Source of the DNA: Heterohyrax brucei
Taxonomy: Eukaryota; Chordata; Mammalia; Hyracoidea; Procaviidae
Length of the DNA: 64,000 nt
Assembly (NCBI GenBank): GCA_028571685.1
Contig: CM053158.1
Span: 52,668,001-52,732,000 of the forward strand
Direction of reading: 5' to 3'
Both the position numbers and the translations under genes were made by a program. Of the stretch, positions 45,609 through 57,893 are shown piece by piece. The notes below the pieces were generated by a model that searched no databases, was not told the DNA's origin, and saw nothing but the letters and a program-made list of their open reading frames with translations. The stretch's first letter is position 1. Each line of letters begins with the position of its first letter.

Positions 45609-46679
45609 AGCAAAACAGCCATAAAACAAAGGAAAGGCCCCGCTGCTCTACGTAAAATGAATGCTCTAAAACAATTGGGAAGAACATGAACAGGACGCCC
45701 AGCTACAGATGGAATTCATGGGCCTAAGTGTTCACTTGGGGTTCGTCAAATAATAGACCATTTGTCTGTTTTTCAAGCCATTTCTCTGCAGCAACTTGAC
45801 ATTTGATAGGATTACCTTTGGATTTGGGTCTGAGTCTCTGCTGTGCCCGAGAAGACTGCCATCTTTTGATTTAAAGATAACAAAACTAAACACGGGAAAC
45901 AGTTCTGTAAAGAGTCAGCCTGTGACTCATAACCAAATAGAAAAAAAGACTTTGTCTACAATTTGGTTTCTTACCTCACCGTTGTAACTGAAGTGATCAA
46001 ATGACTACTTTCCATTATAAACATCATGTATTTCTTTTATAAAATATAACAACATCATAAAACTCTGAGGTGATTTTTTTCCCCCTGTGACTCACAGACT
46101 TTGCTAATTGTAATTTTGATTCACAAGTGTTACTGAAAAAGATGAAGCAATTCTGTTTAAGCATAACGTTGAACAACTAGAATAAATAACCTCAGCATGT
46201 CAGACATAGATGTAACCAAATTTGTGAGGCAGTGGAATTGTTTATGGGAGGACAAACAAAACGTACAGCAACATTGGCAATGCAATTGACCGTTCAGACT
46301 ATGGCTAATAAGTTCCCAAACATGCGAGTTCTAATTTTAAAATCAAGCTTCCCGATTGCCAATTTTAAAAAAAAAAGTAATGAGTTTAGAGTGGCCTTTT
46401 TATTATGCATGGTTTTATGTCTTTGGATTTCAAAATTACCTAGCATGCGTTTTCACCTTTGCTACAATTTCTGGGCTGTTTTCATTTCTATTTTAAAAAA
46501 GCTAAACAGTAAGATGTGTCACTGCTTTGCATTCTAATTGTATGTAACTGATTTGCACAGCAGAACAAAAAGCTCATTTTCAGATTAAGAATCATGCACC
46601 AGAAAATTATTATTGTTCTCCTAGAAAAAAAAAGTATTTTCCCGCCTTCTCTCTCATTTACGTGGACTGTTTGCCATGT

Positions 46680-47260
46680 TTTCCCCCAGGTTGCTGTCTT
46701 TTACAGACCACCATGCGTTGCTCTTTAGGGGCTAAAATAATGGAAGTGGAAACCAGGAGCATACAACTGTTTTGACTACATTCTTTTGCTTGCAACATAA
46801 CACTTGCCTTTTATTATTTTATCTTCAACAATCAAGGGGTGACTAAATGGTTGCAGGTGGTGATGAAAATAAAAGCCATCCATCATTATTTATTAGGCAT
46901 GAAAAAGATACACAATAATGTAATTTAATCTCAGAGCAGACAATTATTTCCACATATTGATAATACAATGTGAAAACTGTCATGAATTCTAATATGATAT
47001 TTTGGCTTTATTGGTGCACCAGGGCCAGCATGACAAATAATGAAATTGCATCAAAAAGGGGAAAAAAAAGGTAATTATGTGCATACGTCAATATCATGGG
47101 TGGAAAACGTATCACCAAATTTTTAAGGCTTATTCATTACAACTTGGCCAATTTAGAAGTTTAAAGCGGAAAAAAGTACATTTTCAGTTTTCATTATTTA
47201 AAACAAAATCTATTATACTCACAGCTCGATCTGTAACCTGAGTAAACATTACTACCTAAG
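46680..47260. promoter_or_regulatory. Candidate AT-rich conserved regulatory block
   Basis: This repeat-free block has several homeodomain and HOX/SOX-type cores: attatttattagg (46888), aataatgtaattt (46914), acaattattt (46940), ggtaattatg (47071). It also has E-box-like gcaggtgg near 46855. The density recalls the block at 14090-14960. Conservation cannot be judged from this sequence alone. Confidence 0.28.
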
Positions 47261-47816
47261 TGTTTTTTATCACATAAAAGTTTTGACGACTAGTCATTCT
47301 GCTGAGGTATTTGCAAGAAGCATGTATATACCATAGTGTCAAATTTCTAAGATGTTTTTTGGTTGACTTTTGTCTGGTAAAACTCTGTGGATGAACACTC
47401 TCCGCTCTCTACTTTGGGTAGCAAGCACATGATTATTAAACACAGCAAAGAACTCATCTTTTAGCCAAATAAAGCAAGAAGTGGTTTAAAGTAAACATCT
47501 TTTGTAGGAAAAATCCTGGCTGCTGAAATACTTTCTCAAAAAAAAAAAAAAGGAAAGGAAAAAAAGGCCAATTTTTTAGTTACATGAAATGATTTCTATT
47601 TTCATTTTGTTGCTGAACTCTTTCTCCAAACAGGCCTTGGTAGATGAAAATATGGTGAAAAAGAAACCAGCATTTGATTGTTGCAGAAGGGAACTAAAAA
47701 CATTTGATGGTTTATATTTGAATAGACTTTGTTCTTTACAAAGTGTGACCATGATCAGTGACTTTCCTAGTTAGAAATAAGTGAGATGGTATTTAAAATA
47801 TTCGTATATTCTACAG

Positions 47817-47842
47817 CACACACACACACGCATACACACACA
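47817..47842 (+). repeat. Short imperfect (CA)n tract
   Basis: CA units are interrupted by 'cgcatacaca'. Confidence 0.85.
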
Positions 47843-48689
47843 TTCTGTAACTCCTCTATAACAGTATGCTCTATACTTTATTGAAGACTAATTTATTCAT
47901 AGTTTCACTGTAGATTAGTGATACAAACAAGCTTATTGGATAACAAATGATTCCCTCTTAGAAAAAGTACATTTTAAAATATTAAGGAAAGAAAATCTCT
48001 TAGACTTGGTTTTGGATGGGAGACAGGACCTGGAAGGAAAAGTATCCCTGAGCAATGGCAACACTGTGATCATTCTGGGCTGGCAAAGAAAATTTATATA
48101 TTGTGTGGTTACTCGATTTTATAAAGGGAACCTAAGAACAAGCGTAGGTACTGCTTAGGAAAAACAAATGAAAGGAATAATTTAAAAGTCAATAAGCCAC
48201 AGGAAATCCAGAGACTGTTTAAAAACACCTTATTGGAAGCCTAGCAAAAGCATGTGCCAGAGATCAAAGGGACACTTGGAAATGTGGCCCAGCTAAGGGA
48301 ACCAGGGAGATCCACAAACTGTGGCAGGTCAGGTGTGAACAAGAATGCAGGAGAGCGAAAAGAGAATTCAAGAGTACCTTGCAAGTGACTCCAAAGCTAA
48401 TAAAAATGTTCTTCAAAATATATCCATGGCAGGAAACCAAGTAAAGAACTAATGGGGTGGTCAAGTAACCTGCTTTGGGCAGAAGACATGTTCTTCTTGC
48501 AGGAGAGAAACTCTTCTGACTTTACTAAGTGTCATTCACTCATTAATTAGTTGAATCATCCGTTCAATTGTCCATCCCTTTGATGACCTATTCATTCAAC
48601 AAAGAAAACTTACAGAATATCTACTATCAGCCAGACTTGAGGTTCAGCCCTACAGAATTAATTCAGCACTGCAGTAATATAGAAAACAG

Positions 48690-48800
48690 TCATTTATTTA
48701 TTTGGTCATTTATCAAATGCAGGAGTTCCTACTATGTGCCAAGACCTGGTCTAGTGCCTTGAAATACATCAGTGAACAAAACAAACAGTATCTCTGGACA
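48690..48800 (+). repeat. L2/MIR-class fragment
   Basis: 'gttcctactatgtgccaaga', 'cctggtctagtgccttgaaa' and 'tcagtgaacaaaacaaacag' are the hallmark phrases of an ancient L2/MIR3-type 3' end. Confidence 0.78.
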
Positions 48801-49029
48801 AATATTTTATGAGACCCTTACAATAAGAACTTAAAAATAGACTCATGCATAGAAGAAAAGACTTCGAAGGCTGCCAAGTGTGGGGAAGGAGGGTGGGCAA
48901 GTGGGGGGGTTTAGATTAGATAGCTGATAGAAAGTTGGTTGAGTGAAATCTGGGACAGTACACATTAGAAAGAAGATCAATATTAACAGGACTTCAACAC
49001 AAGTTGTGTACTCCTCCCATCTTAATCCA

Positions 49030-49815
49030 ATATTACAAGGATAGAGGAGCTGGGGCAGGGGGCCAGGGACTATGTTCTCAGGGGAAATCAAGGCCAGTTG
49101 ACACAACTAGCATTTTGCTAAAGAGGACTCTCTGCACCCCACATTGGTGAGTGGCGTCTGGGGTCTCGAAAGCTGTCAAACTGCCATCCGAGGGTACAGC
49201 AAATGGTCCCAACTTAGCAGGAACAGATGATCACCAAGATCCGAAACAACAGAGAACCCAGAAGACAGAGAGACCCATATCGGTGGGTGACTACATCGAC
49301 TTGTGACTGGAGCAATCTAATGGCGCCCAGCCACCACCAGTGATAGCTGTGATGGAGCTCACAGAGTTTCACTGGCAACACAAGAATAAAAAGAGGTGCA
49401 TCCTGAGATCTCCATTAAAAGATTGCAACTGATGGTCTGTCGGCCTTGGAGTTCCCCCGGGAGCATAGCCCCTGGCCCTGATGCTGCCCCTGTCCATAAA
49501 TCATAATAGAGTTCAACTCTTGGACAGGGATGGATTGGACTTGGTGACACAGAGTGACCATATCATGTTTGCACTTTATGGTTTTATGCATCTGTAGGAT
49601 GTCATCTCCAGATCTCGTACTAGAGGAAGGGGAGTGGGTGGAGAGGAGGGGATAGGAGATTGCTGGGAGCAGAAGACACGTATGGAGCAGAGAGGAAGAG
49701 TGTGCTGTCACCAGGCAGGGAGAGCAGTGGGAACTGCATATAGGTGGCCATGCAAATTTATATGGGAATGCACATTTTCATTCTATCACAGTGAAAAAAA
49801 AAAAAAGAAAGAAAG
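49030..49815 (+). mobile_element. L1 3' UTR insertion, sense, poly(A)-tailed
   Basis: This is a second copy of the 3' UTR module seen at 9193-10003 (inverted there). Shared landmarks are 'ggactctctgcaccccacat', 'gtgagtggcgtctggggtct', 'gatgctgcccctgtccataa' and 'gtgacacagagtgaccatat'. It ends in a poly(A) of about 13 with an AAAG tail near 49794-49815. The 5' truncation point is near 49030. I could not define a target-site duplication. Confidence 0.72.
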
Positions 49816-50159
49816 AATCAGTATCTCTGATATCATAGCAGAAAAGTACAACTGGTGGTGTGAACACACAGAATAACCAATGAATCATAAAATTAATCAC
49901 TGAGTATGGCAAGTAAAAAAATGCAGAAGTTGTTAGTGCCTGTAGGCGAGTTATCTGAGGCAGAAAACAGCACATTATTCAAGGACCTGAGGGAATGAAG
50001 AACAGAGAGAGTGTATCATGAGGTGAAGCTGGTAAGATGGATACAGGCCACATCGTTTGGGGCTTAGTAGTTCACACCTGAGTTACACTAAAGAGAAATG
50101 GGAAGCCACCAAGCACTTGTAGACAACAATGATCCTATGAAAAAAACTGAAAGTTCACT

Positions 50160-50345
50160 GTTCAAACCCCTGTAGTGACTCCTTCTTTCAATCAAAGTAA
50201 AAGCTAAAGCCATTATGATGACATACTGGTCTACCATATTCCACCTCATCTTAGCTCTCCCCTGATTCCTCTGGTCTAGCCACACTGGCCTCCTTGCATT
50301 CAGAAAATCCAAATGGCTAACCTTTTATGTTCTAGAAGTCATTGT
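50160..50345 (+). repeat. L2 LINE fragment
   Basis: 'ctggtctagccacactggcc' and the preceding 'ccacctcatcttagctctcc' match the classical L2 3' coding/UTR region. Confidence 0.72.
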
Positions 50346-50384
50346 TCAAATGTTAGTTTGTATAAGGAGCATATCCTGACAATA

Positions 50385-50457
50385 CAAATTGAGTTGTATC
50401 CCCCCAAAATGTGGACTATAAATCCTAACCTCTACATCATTGGTTGGATAATATCCA
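50385..50457 (+). repeat. Fragment of a MaLR-type LTR start
   Basis: 'attgagttgtatccccccaa' followed by 'atcctaacctctacatcatt' is the opening of MaLR-type LTRs. It is cut off directly by RTE sequence at about 50458. Confidence 0.6.
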
Positions 50458-50949
50458 TATATCTACAAAGAAGACCAGTTATATGACTGTTACTAAAATT
50501 TATGCACAAACCACTAAGGCAGATGATAAAGATATTGAAAATTTTACCAATTTCTGGAATTAATCAAACATACAATCAGAATACACTGATAATTACTGGG
50601 GACTGGTATGCCAAAGCTGGAAACAAAGAAGAAGGATTGGTAGTTGGAAAATACGGTGGTCATGATGGAAACAATGCCAGATATTACATGATTGAATTTT
50701 GAAAGACTAATGATTCCTTCACTGCAAATACTTTTTTTCACCAATACAAAATGGTACCTATACACTTGGACCTCACCAGATGGAATACACAGGAACCAAA
50801 CCAACTATATCTGTGGAAAGGGATGATGGTAAAGTTTAATATCATCAGTCAAAACAAGGCAAGGGATGATTGTGGATCAGAACATCAATCATCCATATGC
50901 AATTTCAGTTGAAACTGAACAAAATTAGAATAAGCCCACCAGAACCAAA

Positions 50950-51501
50950 GTATGACCTTGAGCAAACCTGTCCTAGAAGAAGTGCTACATACATACCTCA
51001 TTGCCAGATATCACTATGGTCACCTTCAAAGTACTCTGCTTAGGAAGCCATGCACTGACACCAGCACAGAGTTCACCTTTCAAAGCAATTTTGGAACTCT
51101 TTTTTCTGGAATGAGCATCAGAGCTGTCAGTGTATTACCCTTGATGTTCTGGATGTCATCAAAATGTCTTCCTTCAATATTTCCTTTATCCTTGGGTAAA
51201 GGAAATAGTCTTTGGGGGCCAGATCAGGAGAGGAAGGAGGGTATTCCAATGCAATTATTTGTTTATTCGCTAAAAACTGCCTCATAGACAACTATACATT
51301 TAAGTTCACCAACTTGGCCACCTTGCCACTGTGCGCAACGGCCATTCCAGAAAGAGTTCCAAAATGGCTTTGAAGGGTGAACTTGGCACTGGTGTCAGCG
51401 CAAAGCTTCCCAAGGGGAGTATTTCTAAGGTGACCACAGTGATATTCAGCAATGAGTATGTAGCACTTAGAACAATTAAGTTGTGAATTTGTCAGACCTT
51501 G
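50950..51501 (+). mobile_element. Foldback mariner MITE, third copy, in RTE E/G
   Basis: The right terminus (gaatttgtcagacctt then TA at 51502-51503) is clear. The left terminus has lost most of its inverted repeat, so the start is approximate. Arms 50950-51119 and 51343-51501 are inverted copies. The internal terminus-like piece ('atttaagttcaccaacttgg') lies at about 51299-51318. RTE sequence joins on both sides. Confidence 0.82.
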
Positions 51502-51887
51502 TATATTAGATATTCGAACACTAATGACTGAAGACTAGACAAGTTATGGAATGGCATCAGACATGAAGAACACATGAGGTCATTATAAAAACAGGAAAGA
51601 AAAAAAAAAGATCTAAATGGATCTCAGAAGAGACTCTGAAACTTGCCCTTTAACATTGCATAGCAAAGCAAAGGGAAAAAATGACGAAGTAAAAGACCTG
51701 AATAGACAATTTAAAAGTGTAGCTCGAGAAGACAAAATAAATCACTATGATCACATATGCAAAGTGCTGGAAACAGAAAACCAAAAGGAAAAAACATGCT
51801 CAGCATTTCTCAAGCTGAAAGAACTGAAGAATTCAAGCCTTGAGTTGCAATATTGAAGGATCTATGGAGAAGATATTACACGACACT

Positions 51888-54404
51888 TGTTAGGTGCCAT
51901 TGAATCAGTTCCAACTCATAGAGACCCTATGAACAACAGAATGAAACACTGTCTGGTCCTGAGCCATGCCCACAATGGTTTTTATGCTTAAGCTCATGCG
52001 TCTTAATCATCTAGTGCTGCTTTAAAAGAAATATCACAGGTGGATGACTTTATAAAGAGAAATTTTATTTGTCACAATCTAGCCAAGCCAAGTGCCATCG
52101 AATCTATTAAGCTGAAAGTCCAAATTCAGGGTGTTGGTACCAGGGGAAGGCTTTCTCTGCTGGCTCTGGAGGAAGATCCTTGTTGTCAATCTTCCACCGG
52201 ACTGGAAGCTTCTGAGGTGCAGGGACCCCAGTCCTATCTAGAGGATGCACTCAGCTCCTGGCATTGCTTTCTTTCTTGATGGTATGAGGCCCTCAAACCT
52301 CTCTGCTAGCTTTTCTTTTTATCTCAAGAGACTGCCTTCATACACAAAACAAACTTACACACTGAGTCCTATCCCACCAGTACAACTGTCACCCACCCAC
52401 CCTCATAAACAACATACAGGAAGGATTCACAACATGGAAGAACATCACACAATACCAGGAATCATGGCCAAGCTAAACTGCTACACAAATTTTGGAGAAC
52501 ACAATTCAATCCATGACACCATTGTTGGAGCCACTATGTAAATGCATATTGTTGAAGGTCTTCCTCTTTTTCACTGATCTACTGTAACAGGTACGATGTT
52601 CTTCTCCAGTAACATGATCCCTCCTGGCAACATGTCCAAAGCATGTAAAACAGTCTTGCCATCCTTGCTTCCAAGGGGCATGCTGGTTGCACTTCTTCCA
52701 GAACAGATCTGTTTGTGGTTTTGACAGTTCATGGCATGTTCAATATTCATCTCCAACACCACAATTTGAAGGCATCAATTTATCTTCTGTCTTCCTTATT
52801 CATTGTCCAGCTTTTGCATGCTTATGACATGACTGAAAATGTCATGGCTTGGATCAGGCACATCTTAGTCTTAAGGTGACATGTTTACTTTTCAAGACAA
52901 ATTTAAAGAGGTCTTTTACAGATTTTTCAAGTGCAATGTGTCTTTTGATTTCTTGATAGCTGCTTCTGTGGGCTTTGGTTGTGGAACTAAGTAAAATGAA
53001 ATCTTTGACAACCTCAGTGTTTTCTCCATTTATCATGATGTTGCTTACTCGTCAAGCTGTGAGGATTTTTCTTTTCCCAGTGTTGAAGTGCAACCCATAC
53101 CGAAGACTGTGGTCTTTGATGTTCATTAGTGTTTCAAAGCCTCTTCACTTTTAGAGAAAAGTTGTGTTACCTGCATAATGCAGGTTGTTAATGAATCTTC
53201 TTTCAATCCTGATGTCTCATTCTTCTTTATATAGTCCAGCTTCTCATATTATTGGCTCAGTATGCAAATTCAATAGGTATGATGAAAAGACACAACCCTG
53301 ACACACGTCTTTCCTGACTTAAACTGCGCAATGTCCCCTTGTTCTGTTTATATGACTGCCTCTTGATCCATGCACAGATTCCTTAACAGCATGATAAAGT
53401 GTTCTGGAATTCCCATTCTCCAAAATATTATTCATAATTAGTTGAATGCCTTTGTTCAGTATTCTGTGCTTTCAGCCAAGAGCCATCTGACACCAGCAAT
53501 CATATCCCTAGTTCCATATCTTCTACTGAATCCAGATTGAGTTTCTGGCAGTGCTCTGTCAATATATTTTTGCAGTTGCTTTTGAATAACTTCAAACAAA
53601 ATTTTACTTTCATGTGATGTCAATATTGTTTGGTAATTTCCACATTCGATTAGATCACCTTTAATGGGAATAAACATAAATACGAACTCTCTTGCAGTCA
53701 ATTGGCCAGGTAACTGTCTTCCAAGTCTCTTGACATAGATGAATGAGCAATTCAAGTGCAGCATCGATTTGTTGAAACATCCCAGTTGGTATTCCAACAA
53801 TTCCCAGAGCCTTGTTTTTTGCCAGTGTCTTCAGTGCAATTTTTTGGTCTTTGGTCATTAATTTTCAACACATCAAATCTGTTCTTGAGATGGTCTGTCT
53901 ACTCACGCTAGATAAACTCAAGTTTGTACTTTGACTCTCATGGACTTATTCTAACTTTCCTCAGTTTGAGTTTGACCTTGCATATGAGCAATTAATGGTC
54001 TGTGCTGCAGTCACCGTCTGGTCTTGTTCTGGTCTTATCTGTGCTGCATCACAATCAGGACTGCTGATGTGGAGCTTTTCTATCATCTCTTTCCACACAT
54101 GTAGTCAGTTTGATTCCTGGGTGTTCCATCTGTTGAGACCCATGTATATAGTCACTGTTAATACTGGTGGAAAAAAGTGTTTGCTGTGAAGAAGTTGTTG
54201 GTCCTCCAAAATCCTACCGTTCAACCACCAGCATCATTTCTGTCACCAAGACCATATTTTCCAATGAGTGATCCTTTTTCTTTGATTTCAACTTTTGAGT
54301 TTCAATCCCCAGTAATTATCAGTGCATCCTAATTGGATGTTCCATCACTTCCAGACTGCAGAAGCTGGTAAAAATCTTCAGTTTCTTCATCTGTGGCCTT
54401 AAAT
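51888..54404 (-). mobile_element. RTE LINE copy F, antisense, inserted in RTE E/G
   Basis: The inverted RTE 3' terminus is at 51888 ('ttgttaggtgccattgaatc') and the element runs to about 54404 in the endonuclease region ('cttcatctgtggcctta'). An LTR at 51999-52518 interrupts its 3' UTR. The RT box near 53176 reads Y-A-G-N. Minus-strand coding remnants lie at 53036-52854 (C-terminal domain, VVKDFILLSSTTKAH) and 53858-53456 (RT entry and core, ETQSGFSRRYGTRDMIAGVR). Flanking 'acacgacac' and 'aatgatgca' correspond to the same host bases and likely are the eroded target duplication. Confidence 0.83.
51999..52518 (-). mobile_element. MaLR-type LTR, antisense, in RTE copy F
   Basis: This 520-bp inverted LTR opens 'gtcttaatcatctagtgctg' and closes 'acaattcaatccatgaca', the complement of the TGTCATGGATTG start. 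RTE copy F continues on both sides, proving the insertion order. The 5-bp duplication is eroded (tcatg against ccatt). Confidence 0.82.
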
Positions 54405-55867
54405 GATGCAAAGAGCTTTAAAAGAAGATGAGAGGAATACAGAGTCACTATTTCAAAAAGAATTGCTTGACATTTAGTCATTTCAGAAGATAATGTATGA
54501 TCAGGAACCAGTGGTACTGAAGAAGTTCAAGCTGCACTGAAAGCACTGGTGAAAACAAGACTTCCAGTGCTGATGGAGTACTGACAGAGATGTTCCAACA
54601 GATGCAGCACTGGAACTGCTTGCTTATCTATGCCAAGAAATCTGGAAGACAGATACCTGGACAATCAATTGGAAGAGATCCATATGTATGCTTATTCCAA
54701 AAACAGGTGATTAGAAATTTGATAATTAGAAATTATCAGACAACATCATTAATATCACATGTAAGTAAAACTTTTCTAAAGATCATTCAAAAGTGGATGC
54801 AGCAGTGTATTGACAGGGAACTGTCAGAAATTTAAGCTGGTTGTAGAAGAGAACATGGTACCACAGAGATCACTGCTGATGTCAGATGGATCTTGGCTGA
54901 AAGCAGAGAGTACTAAAAAGAGTACCTGTGTTTTATTGACTATGCTAAGACATTTGACTATGTGAGTCATAACAAATAACAGATAATGATGCAAAAATGG
55001 GAGTTCCAGAACACTTAATTGTGCTCACGAGGAATTTGTACATGGATTCAGAGGTAGTTTTTCCAACAGAACGCAAGGGGCTTCCATGTGGTATAAAATC
55101 AGGAAGGCTGTGCATCAGAGGTATATCCTGTCACCATATTTATTCAGTCAAAGAAGAATGGGGTGTCAGGATTGGAGGAAGATTCATTAACAACCTGTAT
55201 CATACAGATAACACAACATTGCTTGCTGAAAAAAAGTTCAGAAGACTTGAAACACTGATGAAGATGAGTTACAGTCTTCACTATGTTACAGTTTAATATA
55301 AACACAGCAAAAATACTTACAACTGGACCAGTAAGCAACATTGTGATAAATGGAGAAAAAATTGCAGTTGTCAAGGATTTCGTTTGACTTGGATCCATAA
55401 TCAATACTCGTGAAAGCAGTAGTCAAAAAATCAAAAGATGTACTGTATCAGGAAAATTGACTACAAAAGATCTCTTTAAAGTGTTAAAAAGAAAAAAACC
55501 TCACATTGAGGACTGAATTGCATCTGAGCCAACCTGTGAAGCTCTCAGTTGTCTCACGTGCAATGCAAAAACTGGACAAAGAATAAAAGACTGAAGACGA
55601 ATTGACACATTTGAATTGTGATGTTGGACAAGAATATTGACTATACCAAGGACTACCAAAGGAATGAACAAATCTGTCTTGGAATAAGTACAAGAATGCT
55701 CTTTGGAAGCAAGGATGGCAAGACTATGTCTTACATACTTTGCATGTGTTATCAGAAAGGACCAGTCACTGGAGAATGGCATTATGTTTGGTAAAGTGGA
55801 GGGTCAGAAAAAAAGAGGAAGATACTCAGTAAGATATACCGACATAGTGGCTACAAAGTTAGGCTGA

Positions 55868-56313
55868 TCCCAGTGGCAACATGAGAAAAAAAAGTGGCGC
55901 ACCCTGAGAACTCCACTAAAAGACCACAGTTGATGGTCTGAAGTCCTGGGGGTTCCCCTGGGGTCATGGCCTCTACACTGATGCTGCCCCTGATCATGAA
56001 CCATTACTGAGGTCAACTCTTCGGAAGGGAATGCATTGGACTTGGGGACACAGAGTGACCATATAGTGTGTGCACTTTATGGTTCTATGCATCTATAGGA
56101 TGTCGTCCTACTGGCCTCTTACTAGAAGGGAGGAGAAAGGGCAGAGAGGAAGCGACAGGAGATTGTTAAGAGGACATGACACATATACAACAGAAAGGAG
56201 GAGTGTGCTATCACTGGGCAAGGAGGGCCGACGGAGATGCAGATAGGCTGGCATGCAAATTTAAACTGGATTGTACACTTTCACTCAACCACCAAAAAAA
56301 AAAAAAAAAAAAA
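55868..56313 (+). mobile_element. L1 3' UTR insertion, short, poly(A)-tailed
   Basis: This is a third copy of the L1 3' UTR module, truncated to 446 bp and ending in about 20 adenines. Host RTE bases ttaggctga (55859-55867) and ttaggccga (56314-56322) form a target-site duplication with one mismatch. Shared landmarks are 'gatgctgcccctgatcatga' and 'gacacagagtgaccatatag'. Confidence 0.84.
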
Positions 56314-56435
56314 TTAGGCCGAAGGACAGTAGTGCTTGTGTGGATGGCGAAGAACCATGAGGTATTCTGTTCTGTTGCGCACAGGGTCACTGTGAGTTGA
56401 AACTGTCTTGATGGCAGCTAACAACAATATACCTG

Positions 56436-56772
56436 ATGTTATAATACCACTTGGGAATGGGTTTTCTTTGTTGTCTTAATGAGGTAGGAGGAGTATACAG
56501 CATGTCTTGAGTTAATCTCTTTTTTGATATAAAAGAGATTAAACAAGCTGAGCAAGCAGAAAACGGGGAAGATAGACGCCAAGCCACATGAAGATCCCCA
56601 AGAAACCAAGGAGCAAGAGTCTTCCCTAAAGCTGACACAGACATAAAGACTTGCATACAGCCAGCTCCTTGAATTTGTACTTCTAGCCTCCTAAATAGTG
56701 AGAAAGTAATAGGTTGCTTAAAACTATCAACATGTGGTACTTCTGTTACAGCAGCACTAGATGACTAAGATG
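56436..56772 (+). mobile_element. MaLR-type LTR fragment
   Basis: 'cttgggaatgggttttcttt', 'atataaaagagattaaacaa' and 'cagcagcactagatgactaa' are LTR landmarks, the second probably lying at the promoter (TATAAA near 56528). The first part of the LTR is missing. Confidence 0.7.
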
Positions 56773-56814
56773 TTGACGATCAGTCTTAACAGTCTAATTT
56801 ACCTGCTATCTCTA

Positions 56815-57092
56815 CTGCAGTGGATTGAACGGGGAGCCTCACGCCATCAAGAAAGCAGCACGCGGAGTAGAGTGAATCGTTCAAACCTGAGGTTCTTGTG
56901 CCAAGATGCTCCATGAACCAAAACTGGTACAACACAAGGATCTTCCTCCAGAGCTGACAAGGGGGAAGCCTTCCCCTGGAATGGACATCCTGAATTTGGA
57001 TTTGTAGCCTACAGGACTATGGGACAAGCATTTCTCTTGTAAAGCTATCCATTCTGTGGTATTCTTGTTACAGCTGTACTAGCTGACTAAAC
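56815..57092 (+). mobile_element. MaLR-type LTR, internally deleted
   Basis: A start-like 'cagtggattgaacggg' jumps to the 3' half of the LTR ('acgccatcaagaaagcagca', 'ccaagatgctccatgaacca') and ends 'agctgactaaacca'. About 200 bp of the 5' half are absent compared with 23492-23993. Confidence 0.72.
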
Positions 57093-57189
57093 CACTAGTT
57101 TTACTTTTATTTTCTTTCTTTTCCCAGTAGCATTCATTACCTTTCAACGAACAACATAGTTTAATATATCTATTATTTTAATATAAGTT

Positions 57190-57330
57190 ATATTTCTCCA
57201 CCAGAATATATTCTCCATGAGGGCAGAAATCCTTGTCTTTTTTTCCCGCATTTATCCTAATCATCTAGAAAAGTTCCTGAGACAAAATACTCAACAATCA
57301 CTTGACAAATAAGTAAATTAATGAACACAT
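57190..57330 (+). repeat. L2 LINE 3' fragment
   Basis: 'attctccatgagggcagaaa' followed by 'tccttgtctttttttcccgc' and a terminal 'aataagtaaattaatgaac' is the standard L2 3' pattern. Confidence 0.78.
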
Positions 57331-57734
57331 AAAGATACCATGATTATATTGATGTTTCAAGACAATCATTAGCTGAAATTAAATAAGAGTTTGGAAGAGT
57401 TAATTATAGATGTAGGAAAATAAGTCAGGAGGCTATTTTCAGGGTCTAATAAAAATATCATCCAAATTTAGACTACAGTAATGATGGTAGAGTTTGATGA
57501 AACTAAATTGGTCTAAAAGGATTACATTTTTAGGTAGAATCATCAGAGTCTCCATTGATACATGTAGTAGCGTCTGGAGTTGATCCAAGCTGGCTGCCAA
57601 GAGTTGATTGCTAAATTTTAGGAAGCTTGCAAGGTGGTTGTTAGACTCAGATATTATTAAAATTAGATTTTATAATCTTACAATTAAATATATTATATTA
57701 AAACAAATGTAATATATATTAAAATTCATTAAGC

Positions 57735-57893
57735 AAATAAACCCATTTCCATGAGCCAACTCTAACCCATAGCAAACTTGGGGATGGAGTAGAATTACAC
57801 CATAGAATTTCCAAGGAGCTCCTTGTACAGTGGAACTGCTGACACATTCATTGGCAGCTGAGCTCTTAAGCACTGTGCCATGAGGGCTCCTAA
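57735..57893 (-). mobile_element. AfroSINE, antisense
   Basis: 'catgagccaactctaaccca', 'agtagaattacaccatagaa' and 'gcactgtgccatgagggctc' show a complete but diverged inverted copy. Confidence 0.84.

Larger units (their letters stand above)
50458..56428 (+). mobile_element. RTE LINE copy E/G, sense, host of a four-element nest
   Basis: One RTE copy is scattered over 50458-50949, 51504-51887, 54405-55867 and 56314-56428. E stops in 'agatattacacgacac' and G resumes at 'aatgatgcaaagagc', which together match the continuous RTE consensus 'atattgaatgatgc'. The insert between them is RTE copy F. The element also hosts a mariner MITE and an L1 3' UTR, and F itself hosts an LTR. Coding remnants include LIITGDWYA (endonuclease, N to Y change) near 50580, an RT segment at 54590-54835 and a YADD box near 55200 reading HTDN. 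The 5' end is truncated at the endonuclease. Confidence 0.82.

Noticed and set aside
49359..49876. Frames of 63-98 codons on both strands.
   Set aside because: They sit in the L1 3' UTR module. The other two copies of the module do not preserve them.
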